A stretch of 64,000 nt of DNA. Source: Geodermatophilus tzadiensis (lineage in GTDB: Bacteria; Actinomycetota; Actinomycetes; Mycobacteriales; Geodermatophilaceae). Shown one piece after another: positions 1 to 8,300 of the stretch. Position numbers and translations under genes: made by a program. The stretch lies in contig NZ_PVTG01000003.1 in NCBI RefSeq assembly GCF_003002915.1, positions 284,537 through 348,536 of the forward strand. Reading direction: 5' to 3'. Under the pieces are notes generated by a model. It was not told the DNA's origin. It saw only the letters and a program-made list of their open reading frames with translations, and searched no databases. Every line of letters begins with the position of its first letter. The stretch's first letter is position 1.

Positions 1-492
1 CGGGCGGCCTTCGGCACCGACCCCCGGACCCGGCCCGAGGGGCACGTGCTGCTCGGCATGAACGCGCACATCAACTTCGACCTGCCGCAGTCGCTGGTGC
101 GGGTCATCGGGCCGGCGGACCTCGCCGACCCCGCGGTGTCCGAGAGCCGGCGCCGCGACCACGAGCGGATCGACGCCGTCCTGGCCGGCCGGGTGGCGCA
201 CGAGGACGTCGCCCTGCAGGCCGCGGGCTCCCGGCGGACCGTGGTCGACCGGGTGATGGCCGGGGCGAACCGGACCGCGGCGCGGGTGCTGCTGCGGGAG
301 TCGCGGCGCAAGGTCTGGGCCAACACGATGGCCCTGCACGAGGCGCGGCTGGCCGGCCCGGAGGCGCTCGCGCGGCGGGTGGCCCAGCTGGAGGAGGTCA
401 GCGCCGCACGGGTGGCCGACCTGCAGCGCGGCGGGCCGGTGCTGCTGCGGCTGGCCGTGTCCGGCTTCGGCGTCGAGCTGCCGGAGGGGTGA
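1..492 (+). CDS. DUF5995 family protein, 3' part
   Basis: The reading frame is open from the first base, so the 5' end lies outside the window; 163 residues are seen. The segment GMNAHINFDLPQSL is typical of the DUF5995 family, a group of actinobacterial proteins of unknown function. The rest is a helical, Arg/Ala-rich stretch ending FGVELPEG. No catalytic motif can be assigned. It ends 32 nt before the next gene, which has its own promoter-like hexamer, so an operon is unlikely. The family call rests on memory of this motif. Confidence 0.7.
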   Translation, partial: RAAFGTDPRTRPEGHVLLGMNAHINFDLPQSLVRVIGPADLADPAVSESRRRDHERIDAVLAGRVAHEDVALQAAGSRRTVVDRVMAGANRTAARVLLRESRRKVWANTMALHEARLAGPEALARRVAQLEEVSAARVADLQRGGPVLLRLAVSGFGVELPEG

Positions 493-524
493 GGGCCGGG
501 GCGGCACGGTCCTAGCGTGGGGAC

Positions 525-1556
525 GTGGCGGCGCGACCGGGGGTCCCCGACGAGGCGGCCGCCGTGCACCCGCGACCCCGGCTGCGCGGGGTCGACGTGC
601 TGCGCGGGCTCGCCGTCGTCGGGATGCTCCTCGTCGACAACCGCGGCAACGCCGCGATCCCCGACCAGTTCGAGCACGTCGCGTGGGACGGGCTGCACGT
701 CGCCGACGTCGTCTTCCCGGTCTTCCTCCTGGTGGTGGGTGTCTCGGTGCCGTTCTCCCGGCGGTCCGGCCGGCCCCGGGCCGCGCTGACCCGGGTGGCG
801 ACGCTCGCCGTCCTCGGCTGGCTCGTCGTCACGGCCAAGTACGGCTCACCGACCGCCGGGCTGGGCGTCCTCGGCCACGTCGCGGGGGCCTACCTGCTGT
901 GCTGGTCGCTGCTCCGGCTGCCCCGCCCGGTGCAGGTGCCCGTCGCCGCCGGCGTGCTGGCGGGGCTGTGCCTCCTCACGGTGGTCCTGGGCGACGGCCC
1001 GGACCGGTCGTGGGGACAGGCCGGGGACGCCGCCCTCGGCCTGCGCTTCTCCGCCGAGGCGCCGCACTCCTACCCGGGCGGCGCGGTGACCGTCTTCCTC
1101 GGCGTGCTCGCCGGGCGGGCGCTGCGGTCGGGCCCGGGGCGGGCGGCCCTGGTCCGGCTGATCGCGGGCGGTGCCGCGCTGGGAGCCGCGGGGTGGGCGC
1201 TCACGCCCCTGGTGCCGGTGAACAAGCGGCTGTGGTCGCCCTCGTTCGTGCTGGTCACCGGCGGCATCGCGCTGCTGGCGCTGGCGCTGCTGCACTGGCT
1301 GGTCGACCAGCGGGGAGTGACGCGCCCGTTCCGGCCGTTCGAGGTGCTGGGGACCGAGGCGATCGTCGCGTTCGTCTTCTCCGAGGTCGTGTTCCGCGCG
1401 CTCCTCGCGCCCGCGGTGCAGCCGGCGGTCGACGGCTGGGTCACCGCGGTCGCCGGGGCGGCCGTGTCCGCCTGGCTCTACCCGGTGCTCTCCGTCGTGG
1501 CGACGTGGGCGCTGTGCGCCGCGCTGCTGCGCCGCGGGGTGGTCGTGCGGGTCTGA
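525..1556 (+). CDS. Multi-pass membrane protein, HGSNAT/DUF1624-type acyltransferase-like
   Basis: A 343-residue protein with about eight to ten hydrophobic helices. The N-terminal part reads RLRGVDVLRGLAVVGMLLVDN followed by WDGLHVADVVFPVFLLVVGV, the pattern seen in DUF1624 / heparan-alpha-glucosaminide N-acetyltransferase-like membrane proteins, which move acyl groups onto sugars across a membrane. The actual substrate is unknown. The GTG start at 525 is chosen because the hexamer TAGCGT (513-518) ends 6 nt before it and no Shine-Dalgarno is present, suggesting a leaderless transcript. It converges with the deacetylase gene, with only 7 nt between the two stops. Confidence 0.65.
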   Translation: MAARPGVPDEAAAVHPRPRLRGVDVLRGLAVVGMLLVDNRGNAAIPDQFEHVAWDGLHVADVVFPVFLLVVGVSVPFSRRSGRPRAALTRVATLAVLGWLVVTAKYGSPTAGLGVLGHVAGAYLLCWSLLRLPRPVQVPVAAGVLAGLCLLTVVLGDGPDRSWGQAGDAALGLRFSAEAPHSYPGGAVTVFLGVLAGRALRSGPGRAALVRLIAGGAALGAAGWALTPLVPVNKRLWSPSFVLVTGGIALLALALLHWLVDQRGVTRPFRPFEVLGTEAIVAFVFSEVVFRALLAPAVQPAVDGWVTAVAGAAVSAWLYPVLSVVATWALCAALLRRGVVVRV

Positions 1557-1563
1557 AGGCCGC

Positions 1564-2460
1564 TCACTCGCCGTCGGGTGCCGGCGGCGGACTGCCCCCG
1601 ACCGGCTCGGCCGTGCTGCGCTCGAGCAGCCGGTTGGCGCTGACCAGGGTGATGCCGCGGTCGGCGACCTGCTGCAGCGCGGACGGCAGCGCCCGCACCT
1701 CCAGCTCGCGCCGCTCGGCCAGCGCGACGGCGAAGGCGGCCTGCGGGTCGAAGGTGCCCCGGCCGATGCCGTCGTGCAGGCCCAGGACGTCCCCGGCGGC
1801 GACCGTCTGCCCCATGTAGTCCTCGATCTCGGTGACCTCCTTCTTGTCCCCCGGCCCGCGGGTGACCGACCAGATGAAGGTGTCGTAGCCGAGCTCGGCG
1901 GCGATGCGCAGCGCGTAGCCGGTCAGCTCACCGCGGGGCGGCCGGAAGCTGGTGAACGGCTGCCCGAGCAGGGCCTCGACCTCGTCCTTGCAGCGCACCA
2001 TCTCCTCCCGGGTCTCCTGCTGGGTGAGCGTGGTGAGGTCCCGGTGGGTCCAGGTGTGGTTGCCGATCTCGTGCCCGGCGGCCACCACGTCGCGCAGCAC
2101 GTCGGGGTGGTGGACGCCGTTCCAGCCCATGACGTTGAACGTCGCCGTGACGCCGGCCCGGTCGAGCGCGTCGAGGATCCGCGGGGTGTACTCCGGCGTC
2201 GGCCCGTCGTCGAAGGTGATCGCCGCGACCGGCTCGGAGACCGTGGTGTTCCAGACGACCCGGCGGGTGCCGAGCCGGGCCACGCCCTCGCCCTCGTCCG
2301 CCGCGCCGGCGGCCTCGAAGAAGCGCTCCTCGGCGTGCGCCGTCGCCCGGCGCCGCACCTCGTCGTCCTGGCTCGCGACGAGCGCGCCGCCGGTGGCGCC
2401 GACCGCCAGCCCGGCGGCGCCCGCTCCGGCGCCCAGGAGGAACCCGCGTCGCGTCGTCAT
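1564..2460 (-). CDS. Polysaccharide deacetylase (NodB homology), Tat-exported
   Basis: A 298-residue carbohydrate esterase family 4 type protein. Residues 1-30 form a twin-arginine signal (TTRRGF followed by an Ala/Gly-rich hydrophobic stretch). The NodB fold shows motif 1 ITFDDGP with Asp84-Asp85, motif 2 HEIGNHTWTH with metal ligands His135 and His139, motif 3 RPPRGE (173-178), and a late LHD motif (228-230). All expected metal and catalytic residues are present. Such enzymes remove acetyl groups from peptidoglycan or other N-acetylated polysaccharides outside the membrane; the substrate here is not shown by sequence. It is divergent from the SDR gene at 2605. Confidence 0.9.
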   Translation of the reverse strand: MTTRRGFLLGAGAGAAGLAVGATGGALVASQDDEVRRRATAHAEERFFEAAGAADEGEGVARLGTRRVVWNTTVSEPVAAITFDDGPTPEYTPRILDALDRAGVTATFNVMGWNGVHHPDVLRDVVAAGHEIGNHTWTHRDLTTLTQQETREEMVRCKDEVEALLGQPFTSFRPPRGELTGYALRIAAELGYDTFIWSVTRGPGDKKEVTEIEDYMGQTVAAGDVLGLHDGIGRGTFDPQAAFAVALAERRELEVRALPSALQQVADRGITLVSANRLLERSTAEPVGGSPPPAPDGE

Positions 2461-2604
2461 GGGGAGGTCCTAGACCCGGTGTGGGGGCGTTGGGAACCAC
2501 CGGGAGCGCCCGGTCTCGTTCCGGGTGGTCCGCGCTGCCGGATCGCGCGGGCGGGCGCAGGCTGGCCGGGGGGCCGCACCGGGCGGCACCGGGAGGAGGG
2601 CCGC

Positions 2605-3363
2605 ATGACCGCCAGCACCAGGCCGCTCGACGGGAGGGTCGCCCTGGTCACCGGGGCCTCCTCGGGGATCGGCGAGGCCACCGCCGTCGCGCTCGCCGCG
2701 GCCGGGGCCGCCGTCGCGATCGGCGCCCGCCGTGCCGACCGGCTCGACGCGCTGGCGGCCAAGCTCCGGGACGACGGCGCGCGGGTGCTGACCCTCGACC
2801 TCGACGTCACCGACGAGGCGGCCTGCCGCGACGCCGTCCGCCGCACGCGGGAGGAGCTCGGCGGCCTCGACGTCCTGGTCAACAACGCCGGCGTGATGCT
2901 GCTCGGCACGATCGTCGGCGCCGACGTCGAGGACTGGCGGCGGATGCTGTCCACCAACGTGCTCGGCCTGATGTACCTGACCCACGCCGCGATCGACGGG
3001 ATGCTCGAGCAGGGCTCGGGCGACGTGGTCAACATCTCCAGCGTCGCCGGCCGCACCGCCCGCAAGGGCGCCGGGGTCTACAACGCCAGCAAGTGGGCGG
3101 TGAACGCCTTCAGCGAGTCGCTGCGCCAGGAGGTGACCACGAGCGGCGTGCGGATCTCGCTGGTCGAGCCCGGCGCGGTGGCCACCGAGCTCACCGACCA
3201 CATCACCCAGCCCGACGCGAAGGCCGCCTCGCAGCGCATGTACACCGAGATGACGCCGCTGCAGGCCGAGGACGTCGCCCGCGCGATCGTCTACGTCGTC
3301 ACCCAGCCGCCGCACGTCGCGGTCAACGAGGTGCTGGTCCGGCCCACCGCCCAGGAGAGGTGA
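2605..3363 (+). CDS. SDR family NAD(P)-dependent oxidoreductase
   Basis: A classical 252-residue short-chain dehydrogenase. It has the cofactor motif TGASSGIG (16-23), NNAG (93-96), the catalytic serine region NISS (143-146) and YNASK with Tyr159 and Lys163. Ala/Arg residues after the second strand (GARR) suggest NADP rather than NAD. The ATG at 2605 has GGAGGAGGG just upstream; the frame stays open far upstream but that is composition only. The overall sequence resembles the YdfG/serine-dehydrogenase type of SDR, but the substrate cannot be read from sequence. It ends at hairpin element A. Confidence 0.9.
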   Translation: MTASTRPLDGRVALVTGASSGIGEATAVALAAAGAAVAIGARRADRLDALAAKLRDDGARVLTLDLDVTDEAACRDAVRRTREELGGLDVLVNNAGVMLLGTIVGADVEDWRRMLSTNVLGLMYLTHAAIDGMLEQGSGDVVNISSVAGRTARKGAGVYNASKWAVNAFSESLRQEVTTSGVRISLVEPGAVATELTDHITQPDAKAASQRMYTEMTPLQAEDVARAIVYVVTQPPHVAVNEVLVRPTAQER

Positions 3364-3374
3364 CGTACGGGAAC

Positions 3375-3431
3375 GGCCACCCCTCAGGGGCCCGCGCCGA
3401 GCGGAGCGAGGCGTGGGGGGAGGGGTGGTCC
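3375..3431. terminator. Convergent-junction hairpin element, copy A
   Basis: Outer arms GGCCACCCCTC (3375-3385) and GAGGGGTGGTCC (3420-3431) pair over 11 bp with one G-U-type pair. Inner arms CCCGCGCC and GGCGTGGG pair over 8 bp, and the apex is GAGC-GGA-GCGA. It lies between two gene stops facing each other and ends 4 nt from the minus-strand stop. It matches copies at 10062 and 24383 in architecture, with compensating changes in both stems. Likely a bidirectional terminator or processed 3' end; there is no T-tract. Confidence 0.75.
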
Positions 3432-3435
3432 TTCC

Positions 3436-5022
3436 TCAGTCGGAGAAGACCTCGATCGAGGCGCCCATCTCGACCAGGCGCTCGTAGAGGTGCTCGTAGC
3501 CGCGGGCGATGATGTCGACGTTGCGCAGCACCGAGGTGCCCCGCGCGGCCAGCATCGCCAGCAGGATGCAGACGGCCGGCCGCAGCGCCGGCGGGCAGAC
3601 CACCTCGGCGCTGCGCCAGCGGGTCGGGCCGGTGACCAGCACGCGGTGCGGGTCCATCAGCCGCACGTCGGCGCCCAGCCGGGTCAGGTCCGACAGGTGG
3701 ATGGCCCGGTTGTCGTAGACCCAGTCGTGGATGAGCGTCGAGCCGGTGGCCGAGGCCGCGATCACCGCGAAGAACGGCAGGTGGTCGATGTTGAGGCCCG
3801 GGAACGGCATCGGGTGGATCTTGTCGATCGGCGCCTTGAGCTGCGACGGCGAGATGGTGACGTCGGCCAGCCGGGTGTGGCCGTTGTCGGCGCGGTACTC
3901 CGGGGAGAGCGTGTACCGCAGACCCATCTCGGCCAGCACGGCCAGCTCGATCTCGAGGAACTCGACCGGGGCGCGGCGCACGGTCAGCTCCGAGCCGGTG
4001 ACGATGCCCGCGGTGAGCAGGCTCATCGCCTCCACCGGGTCCTCGCTGATCGTGTAGTCGACGTCGGCGTCGAGCACCGGCCGGCCGTGCACGGTCAGCG
4101 TCGTCGTCCCGAGGCCCTCGACGCCGACGCCGAGCAGCTGCAGGTACAGGCACAGGTCCTGGACCATGTAGTTGGAGCTGGCGTTGCGGATGACCGTGGT
4201 GCCGTCGGTGCGGGCGGCGGCCAGCAGCGCGTTCTCGGTGACGGTGTCGCCGCGCTCGGTCAGCACGATGGTGCGCCGCGCGGTGGCCCGGGGCTCGACG
4301 GCGGCGTGGTACTCGCCCGCGTGCGCCTCGACCGCCAGGCCGAAGGGGCGCAGCGCGATCATGTGCGGCTCGACGGTGCGGGTACCGAGGTCGCAGCCGC
4401 CGGCGTAGGGCAGCCGGAAGGTGCGCGCCCGGTGCAGCAGCGGGCCCAGGAACATGATGATGCTGCGGGTGCGGCGGGCGGCGTCGGCGTCGATGCCGGC
4501 GAGGTCGAGCTCGTCGGGGACGACGAGGGTCAGGTCGCGGCCGGCGCCGTCCCACGTGGCCGAGACGCCGATCGAGCGCAGCACGTCGAGGATGCGGTCC
4601 ACCTCGACGATGCGGGCCACGTTGCGCAGCGTCGTCCGGCCGCGGTTGAGCAGCGAGGCGCACAGCAGCGCGACGGCGGCGTTCTTCGACGACTTCACCG
4701 TGACGCTGCCGCGCAGCGGGGTCCCGCCGGTCACCCGCAGGTGGGTCGGGCCGGCCGGTCCCACGCTGATCAGCTCGCTGTCGAGGGCGTCGGAGAGCCG
4801 GCCGAGCAGCTCGAGGGTCAGGTTCTGCCCGCCCTGCTCGATGCGGGCCACGTCGCTCTGGCTGGTGCCCAGCCGCTCGGCGAGCTGCTGCTGGGTCAGC
4901 CCGCGGTGCCGGCGCGCGTCGCGGACCAGCAGGCCGATCCGCCGGGTCGCGCCGGCGGCCAGGGGGCTGGGCGTCGGGGCATCGGCCGTCGGCGTGAGGA
5001 GGGTCGGGTCGGTCGACGTCAC
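3436..5022 (-). CDS. UDP-N-acetylglucosamine 1-carboxyvinyltransferase-like protein with N-terminal XRE HTH
   Basis: 528 residues, about 100 longer than usual MurA. Residues 27-86 form a Cro/C1-type helix-turn-helix (RHRGLTQQQLAERLGTSQSDVARIEQGG). Residues from about 95 to the end form an EPSP-synthase/MurA fold: SSKNAA with Lys113 (Lys22 of E. coli MurA) and YAGGCDLGTR with Cys210 (equivalent to catalytic Cys115), so the enolpyruvyl-transfer residues are kept. MurA transfers enolpyruvate from PEP to UDP-GlcNAc, the first committed step of peptidoglycan synthesis, and fosfomycin attacks that Cys. Whether this fusion is a working enzyme, a regulator or both cannot be told. The ATG at 5022 precedes an open frame without better starts. 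Confidence 0.85.
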   Translation of the reverse strand: MTSTDPTLLTPTADAPTPSPLAAGATRRIGLLVRDARRHRGLTQQQLAERLGTSQSDVARIEQGGQNLTLELLGRLSDALDSELISVGPAGPTHLRVTGGTPLRGSVTVKSSKNAAVALLCASLLNRGRTTLRNVARIVEVDRILDVLRSIGVSATWDGAGRDLTLVVPDELDLAGIDADAARRTRSIIMFLGPLLHRARTFRLPYAGGCDLGTRTVEPHMIALRPFGLAVEAHAGEYHAAVEPRATARRTIVLTERGDTVTENALLAAARTDGTTVIRNASSNYMVQDLCLYLQLLGVGVEGLGTTTLTVHGRPVLDADVDYTISEDPVEAMSLLTAGIVTGSELTVRRAPVEFLEIELAVLAEMGLRYTLSPEYRADNGHTRLADVTISPSQLKAPIDKIHPMPFPGLNIDHLPFFAVIAASATGSTLIHDWVYDNRAIHLSDLTRLGADVRLMDPHRVLVTGPTRWRSAEVVCPPALRPAVCILLAMLAARGTSVLRNVDIIARGYEHLYERLVEMGASIEVFSD

Positions 5023-5110
5023 GGGGGGCCACGGTATCGCCCACGAGGAATCGGTCGGTCAGGGCGCGCCGTGCGGACGGGAGGGACCGGTCCCGGCCAC
5101 ACTGTCGGGC

Positions 5111-5875
5111 GTGCAGGTACTGGTCACCGGAGGCAGTGGTCAGCTCGGCCGCGCGCTGGTCCCCGCGCTGCAGGCAGCCGGGCACCAGGTGCGGCAGATG
5201 TCGCGTCGCGGGACGGGTCCGGGCGGGGTCCGCGGCGACCTCGCGACCGGGCGCGACCTGGCGGCGGCGGTGGGCGGGTCGGAGCTGGTCGTGCACGCGG
5301 CCAGCGACCCGCGCGGCGACCCGTGGCAGGTCGACGTCGCCGGCACCCGCCGGCTGGTGCAGGCGGTCGACCGCGACCGGCTGCAGCACCTGGTCTACGT
5401 CTCGATCGTCGGCGTCGACCGGGTGCCCTTCGGCTACTACCGCGCCAAGTTCGCCGCCGAGCAGGTGCTGCTGGCCTCGGGGCTCCCGGTGACGCTGGCG
5501 CGCATCACCCAGTTCCACCCGTTCATCGACGAGATGCTGGCCACCGCGCGCCGCGGGCCGGTGCTGCCGGTGCCGATGGGCTGGCAGGCCGCCCCGGTCG
5601 ACGTCGCCGAGGCCGCCGGCTTCCTCACCGAGGTGGCCGGCGGGCCGCCGGTGGGCGACGTCGTCGAGTTCGGCGGGCCGGAGGCGCTGTCCGCGGCCGA
5701 CCTGGCCCGGGCGTGGGCGGCCGCGCGCGAGCCGAACGTCCACGTGGTGTCCACCCCGCTGCCCGGCAAGCTCAGCGCCGCCTTCCGCGAGGGGAGCGTG
5801 CTGCCCTCCGCGCGGGCCGCCCGCGGCCGGCGCACCTACGCCGAGCACCTCCGCGGCCAGCACCTCTCCGCCTAG
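5111..5875 (+). CDS. NAD(P)-binding protein, NmrA/atypical SDR type
   Basis: A 254-residue extended/atypical short-chain dehydrogenase. The N-terminus carries the glycine motif TGGSGQLG (6-13), and a YYRAK segment (109-113) gives the Tyr/Lys pair. The middle shows the PVTLARITQFHPF region typical of NmrA-like and NAD-dependent epimerase-like proteins. The start GTG at 5111 places the first beta strand (VQVLVTGG) right at the N-terminus, as expected; the frame is open upstream but that part overlaps the divergent MurA-like gene. CACACT (5098-5103) lies 7 nt before the start, consistent with leaderless expression. Substrate unknown. Confidence 0.85.
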   Translation: MQVLVTGGSGQLGRALVPALQAAGHQVRQMSRRGTGPGGVRGDLATGRDLAAAVGGSELVVHAASDPRGDPWQVDVAGTRRLVQAVDRDRLQHLVYVSIVGVDRVPFGYYRAKFAAEQVLLASGLPVTLARITQFHPFIDEMLATARRGPVLPVPMGWQAAPVDVAEAAGFLTEVAGGPPVGDVVEFGGPEALSAADLARAWAAAREPNVHVVSTPLPGKLSAAFREGSVLPSARAARGRRTYAEHLRGQHLSA

Positions 5876-5966
5876 GGACCGGGCCGTTCCTGCCGATCTC
5901 CGCGCCGCGGCTGCCACGTCCGGCAACCGCCGGCACCGGGCGGCCGGCGGTCCCTAGGGTCCGGGT

Positions 5967-6992
5967 GTGACCCGTTCCCCTGCCGTGCCGGTGCTGGCCG
6001 CCGTCGTCGTCACCGTGCTGGCCTGGGCGTCGGCGTTCATCGGCATCCGCGCGGTGGGGCAGGACCTCTCGCCCGGCGCGCTGGCACTGGGCCGGCTGCT
6101 GGTCGGGACGGCGGTGCTCGCGCTGCTGTCGCTGGGGCGCGGCTGGGTGGCCCCGACGCGGCGCGAGTGGGCACTGCTGGTGCTGTGCGGGGTGGGCTGG
6201 TTCGGCGTCTACAACGTCGCGCTCAACGCCGCCGAGCAGCACCTCGACGCCGGGACGACGGCGATGCTGGTCAACACCGGGCCGATCCTCATCGCCGTGC
6301 TCGCCGGCCTGGTGCTCGGCGAGGGCTTCCCCGGCCGGCTGGTCGCCGGGCTGGTCGTCGCCTTCGCCGGGGTGCTGCTCATCGGCGTCGCCGGCCGGGA
6401 CGGCCGCACCGACGTGCTCGGCGTCGTGCTGTGCCTGCTCGCCGCGGTGACCTACGCGGTGGGCGTGGTGGCGCAGAAGCCGGTGCTGCGCCGGCTGCCG
6501 CCGCTGCAGGTGACGCTGACGGCCTGCGCGGTCGGGGCGGTGTGCTGCCTGCCGTGGTCGGGGGCGCTGGCGGCCGAGCTGGCCGTCGCCCCGGCGTCGT
6601 CGGTCCTCGGCACGGTCTACCTCGGCGTGGTGCCGACGGCGCTGGCCTTCAGCACCTGGGCGTACGCGCTGGCGCGGGTCCCGGCGGGCCGGCTGGGCGT
6701 CACCACCTACCTCGTGCCGCCGCTGGTGGTGCTGCTGTCGTGGCTGCTGCTCGACGAGGTGCCGCCCGCGCCGGCCGTGGCCGGGGGCGCGGTGTGCCTG
6801 GCCGGGGTGGCGCTGGCCCGCAGCCGCGGCCGGGTGCGCCCGGCGGCAGCCCGGGGAGCGGCCGGGACGGCCCCCGTGCAGGGGACCGACGCGGGCCTCC
6901 CCGCGGCCGGGGCGCGGAGGTCCTTCCTCAGAGGTAGGCGCGCGGGTCCACCGCGGGCGGCAGCTCGCCGGGCACGATCCGCCGCCCGGTGA
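5967..6992 (+). CDS. EamA/DMT family transporter
   Basis: A 341-residue protein with ten hydrophobic helices in two EamA repeats (about residues 5-135 and 145-280), typical of drug/metabolite exporters. The first helix has AWASAFIGIRAVG, the second repeat ends in SWLLLDEVPPAP, a common family signature. The last 60 residues are Ala/Arg/Pro-rich, continue through hairpin D and overlap the convergent PPOX gene by 65 bp, so the biological stop region may be unusual. GTG at 5967 is preceded by TAGGGT (5955-5960) with 6 nt spacing. Likely exports amino acids or related metabolites; no specific substrate can be named. Confidence 0.88.
   Translation: MTRSPAVPVLAAVVVTVLAWASAFIGIRAVGQDLSPGALALGRLLVGTAVLALLSLGRGWVAPTRREWALLVLCGVGWFGVYNVALNAAEQHLDAGTTAMLVNTGPILIAVLAGLVLGEGFPGRLVAGLVVAFAGVLLIGVAGRDGRTDVLGVVLCLLAAVTYAVGVVAQKPVLRRLPPLQVTLTACAVGAVCCLPWSGALAAELAVAPASSVLGTVYLGVVPTALAFSTWAYALARVPAGRLGVTTYLVPPLVVLLSWLLLDEVPPAPAVAGGAVCLAGVALARSRGRVRPAAARGAAGTAPVQGTDAGLPAAGARRSFLRGRRAGPPRAAARRARSAAR
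6894..6923. terminator. Degenerate hairpin at a convergent junction, possible copy D
   Basis: GGCCTCC (6894-6900) can pair with GGAGGTCC (6916-6923) around a GC-rich centre, and the flank TCCTTCCTCA leading to the minus-strand stop matches that of copy A. The outer part is poorly conserved and lies inside the 3' end of the EamA gene. I treat it as a weak relative of the elements at 3375, 10062 and 24383. Confidence 0.35.
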
Positions 6993-7374
6993 CGGACGTC
7001 GGGATCAGCCGCAGCCACCGCCCGTGCTCGCCCGGTGCCCACGGCTGCACGCCGGTGGCCTCGGTGCGGGCCACCAGGTCGGCGCGGTGGCCGGGACCGA
7101 CCTCCTCGGCGACGCCGCGGACCAGCACGCTCCAGCCGCTGCGGGTGCGCCGGTCGATCTCGTCGACCTCGAAGGTGACGTTGGCGTGGTCGGCGGCGGC
7201 CAGCTTGGTGCCCGGCGCGGTGCGGATGACGATCGTCGTCCCGTCGACCGCGTAGTTGACCGGGAACACCAGCGGGTGGTGCTCGGCGTTGACGGCGAGC
7301 CGGCCGATCTCCTGGGTGGCGAGCAGCCGGGAGCACTCGTCGGCGGAGAGCTCCTCCATCGTGGGTCCGGTCAT
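6928..7374 (-). CDS. Pyridoxamine 5'-phosphate oxidase family protein
   Basis: A 148-residue split-barrel flavin/F420-type protein. It begins with the ECSRLLATQEIGRLAV segment followed by HPLVFPVNYAVDGTTIVIRT, the standard pattern of small actinobacterial PPOX-class proteins (pfam Pyridox_ox_2 type). These bind FMN, F420 or haem; the specific cofactor and substrate cannot be read. The gene is convergent with the EamA transporter and its stop lies 4 nt from hairpin D. ATG 7374 is used; a second in-frame ATG 15 nt inside (MEELSAD) is an equally good start. Confidence 0.85.
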   Translation of the reverse strand: MTGPTMEELSADECSRLLATQEIGRLAVNAEHHPLVFPVNYAVDGTTIVIRTAPGTKLAAADHANVTFEVDEIDRRTRSGWSVLVRGVAEEVGPGHRADLVARTEATGVQPWAPGEHGRWLRLIPTSVTGRRIVPGELPPAVDPRAYL

Positions 7375-7414
7375 GCGCCCATCGTGGCCGGGGCGCGGGA
7401 CGACCGCGACCGGG

Positions 7415-8269
7415 TCAGCGGCGGCGGGGGCCGGCCCAGGGGTCGTCGGGGTCGAGGTCGTCGTCGGCGTGGTCGTCGGCGAGGTCGTCGTGCGGGTCGG
7501 CCGGCGGCGGCGCGGCGGGGGAGCGTCCCGGGGCGGGCTCGGCCCGGCGGGCGAGGGCCTGCAGGGCGTCGTCGCGCTCGGCCTCCCGGCGGACCCGCGC
7601 CGCCCGCTCCCGCTCGCGCTCCGCGGCGCGCAGCTGGCGGCGGGTGGGCCGGCCGGTCGCGGGCTCCTCGCGGGTGCGGGTGAGCCGCCACAGCGCGGGC
7701 CCGGTCAGCGCCAGGCCGATCGGGACCACGTAGGCCGCGACCCGCTCGGTGCCGCCCGCGCCGAGCAGCCCGACCACCCCGGCGCCGTAGAAGACCGTCG
7801 TCGCGGCGCCGAGCAGGCCCAGCAGCGCCAGCGTCGTCCCCACCGCCTCCGACCACGGGCGGACGGCGTAGGCCAGCGCGACCAGACCGGCCGCCCCGCC
7901 GACGAGGTACAGGGCGGCGCCGGCGGTGTGCAGGCTCGGCGAGGTCAGCCGGGGGAAGACGCCCACCAGCAGGACGCCGAGCGCGGCCGCGCCCAGCAGC
8001 GCGACCGCGGGGCGGGCCGCCCGGCCGCGCAGCGCCGGCAGCAGCGCCACCGCGCCGGCGCCGATGAGCCCGGCCTGCACGACGAACGAGGCGTTCATCA
8101 GCGTGTGCCCGGGCCAGGTGACGTCGCCGAGGGCGCTGATGGTGTCGGCCGACCGCGAGTAGGGCAGCCCGGCGCGGAGCTGCACGACCGTCTCGACGAC
8201 GAAGAACTGCAGGGTCAGCACCCAGGCGAGCGCGCCCCAGGCGATCCGTCTCATCGGCACACGCCCCAT
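7415..8269 (-). CDS. DUF998 membrane protein with charged C-terminal tail
   Basis: 284 residues. The first 200 hold six hydrophobic helices and the DUF998 pattern PYSRSADTISALGD..WPGHTLMNASFVVQAG. From about residue 205 to the end the protein is soluble and highly charged: an Arg/Glu-rich likely helix (RRQLRAAERERERAARVRRE) and then an acidic Asp/His-rich end (DDLADDHADDDLDPDDPW). The tail is not part of DUF998 and may be a cytoplasmic extension. Function unknown. ATG 8269 is used; an ATG 15 nt downstream (MRRIAWG) is an alternative. Confidence 0.75.
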   Translation of the reverse strand: MGRVPMRRIAWGALAWVLTLQFFVVETVVQLRAGLPYSRSADTISALGDVTWPGHTLMNASFVVQAGLIGAGAVALLPALRGRAARPAVALLGAAALGVLLVGVFPRLTSPSLHTAGAALYLVGGAAGLVALAYAVRPWSEAVGTTLALLGLLGAATTVFYGAGVVGLLGAGGTERVAAYVVPIGLALTGPALWRLTRTREEPATGRPTRRQLRAAERERERAARVRREAERDDALQALARRAEPAPGRSPAAPPPADPHDDLADDHADDDLDPDDPWAGPRRR

Positions 8270-8300
8270 GGTCCCAGCCCCCCGGGCCGGCCGGCCGCGA

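Noticed and set aside
2480..2530. ACCACC/GGGTGGT hairpin between deacetylase and SDR genes
   Set aside because: The stem is short and interrupted, and the position is a divergent promoter gap where a terminator is not expected.
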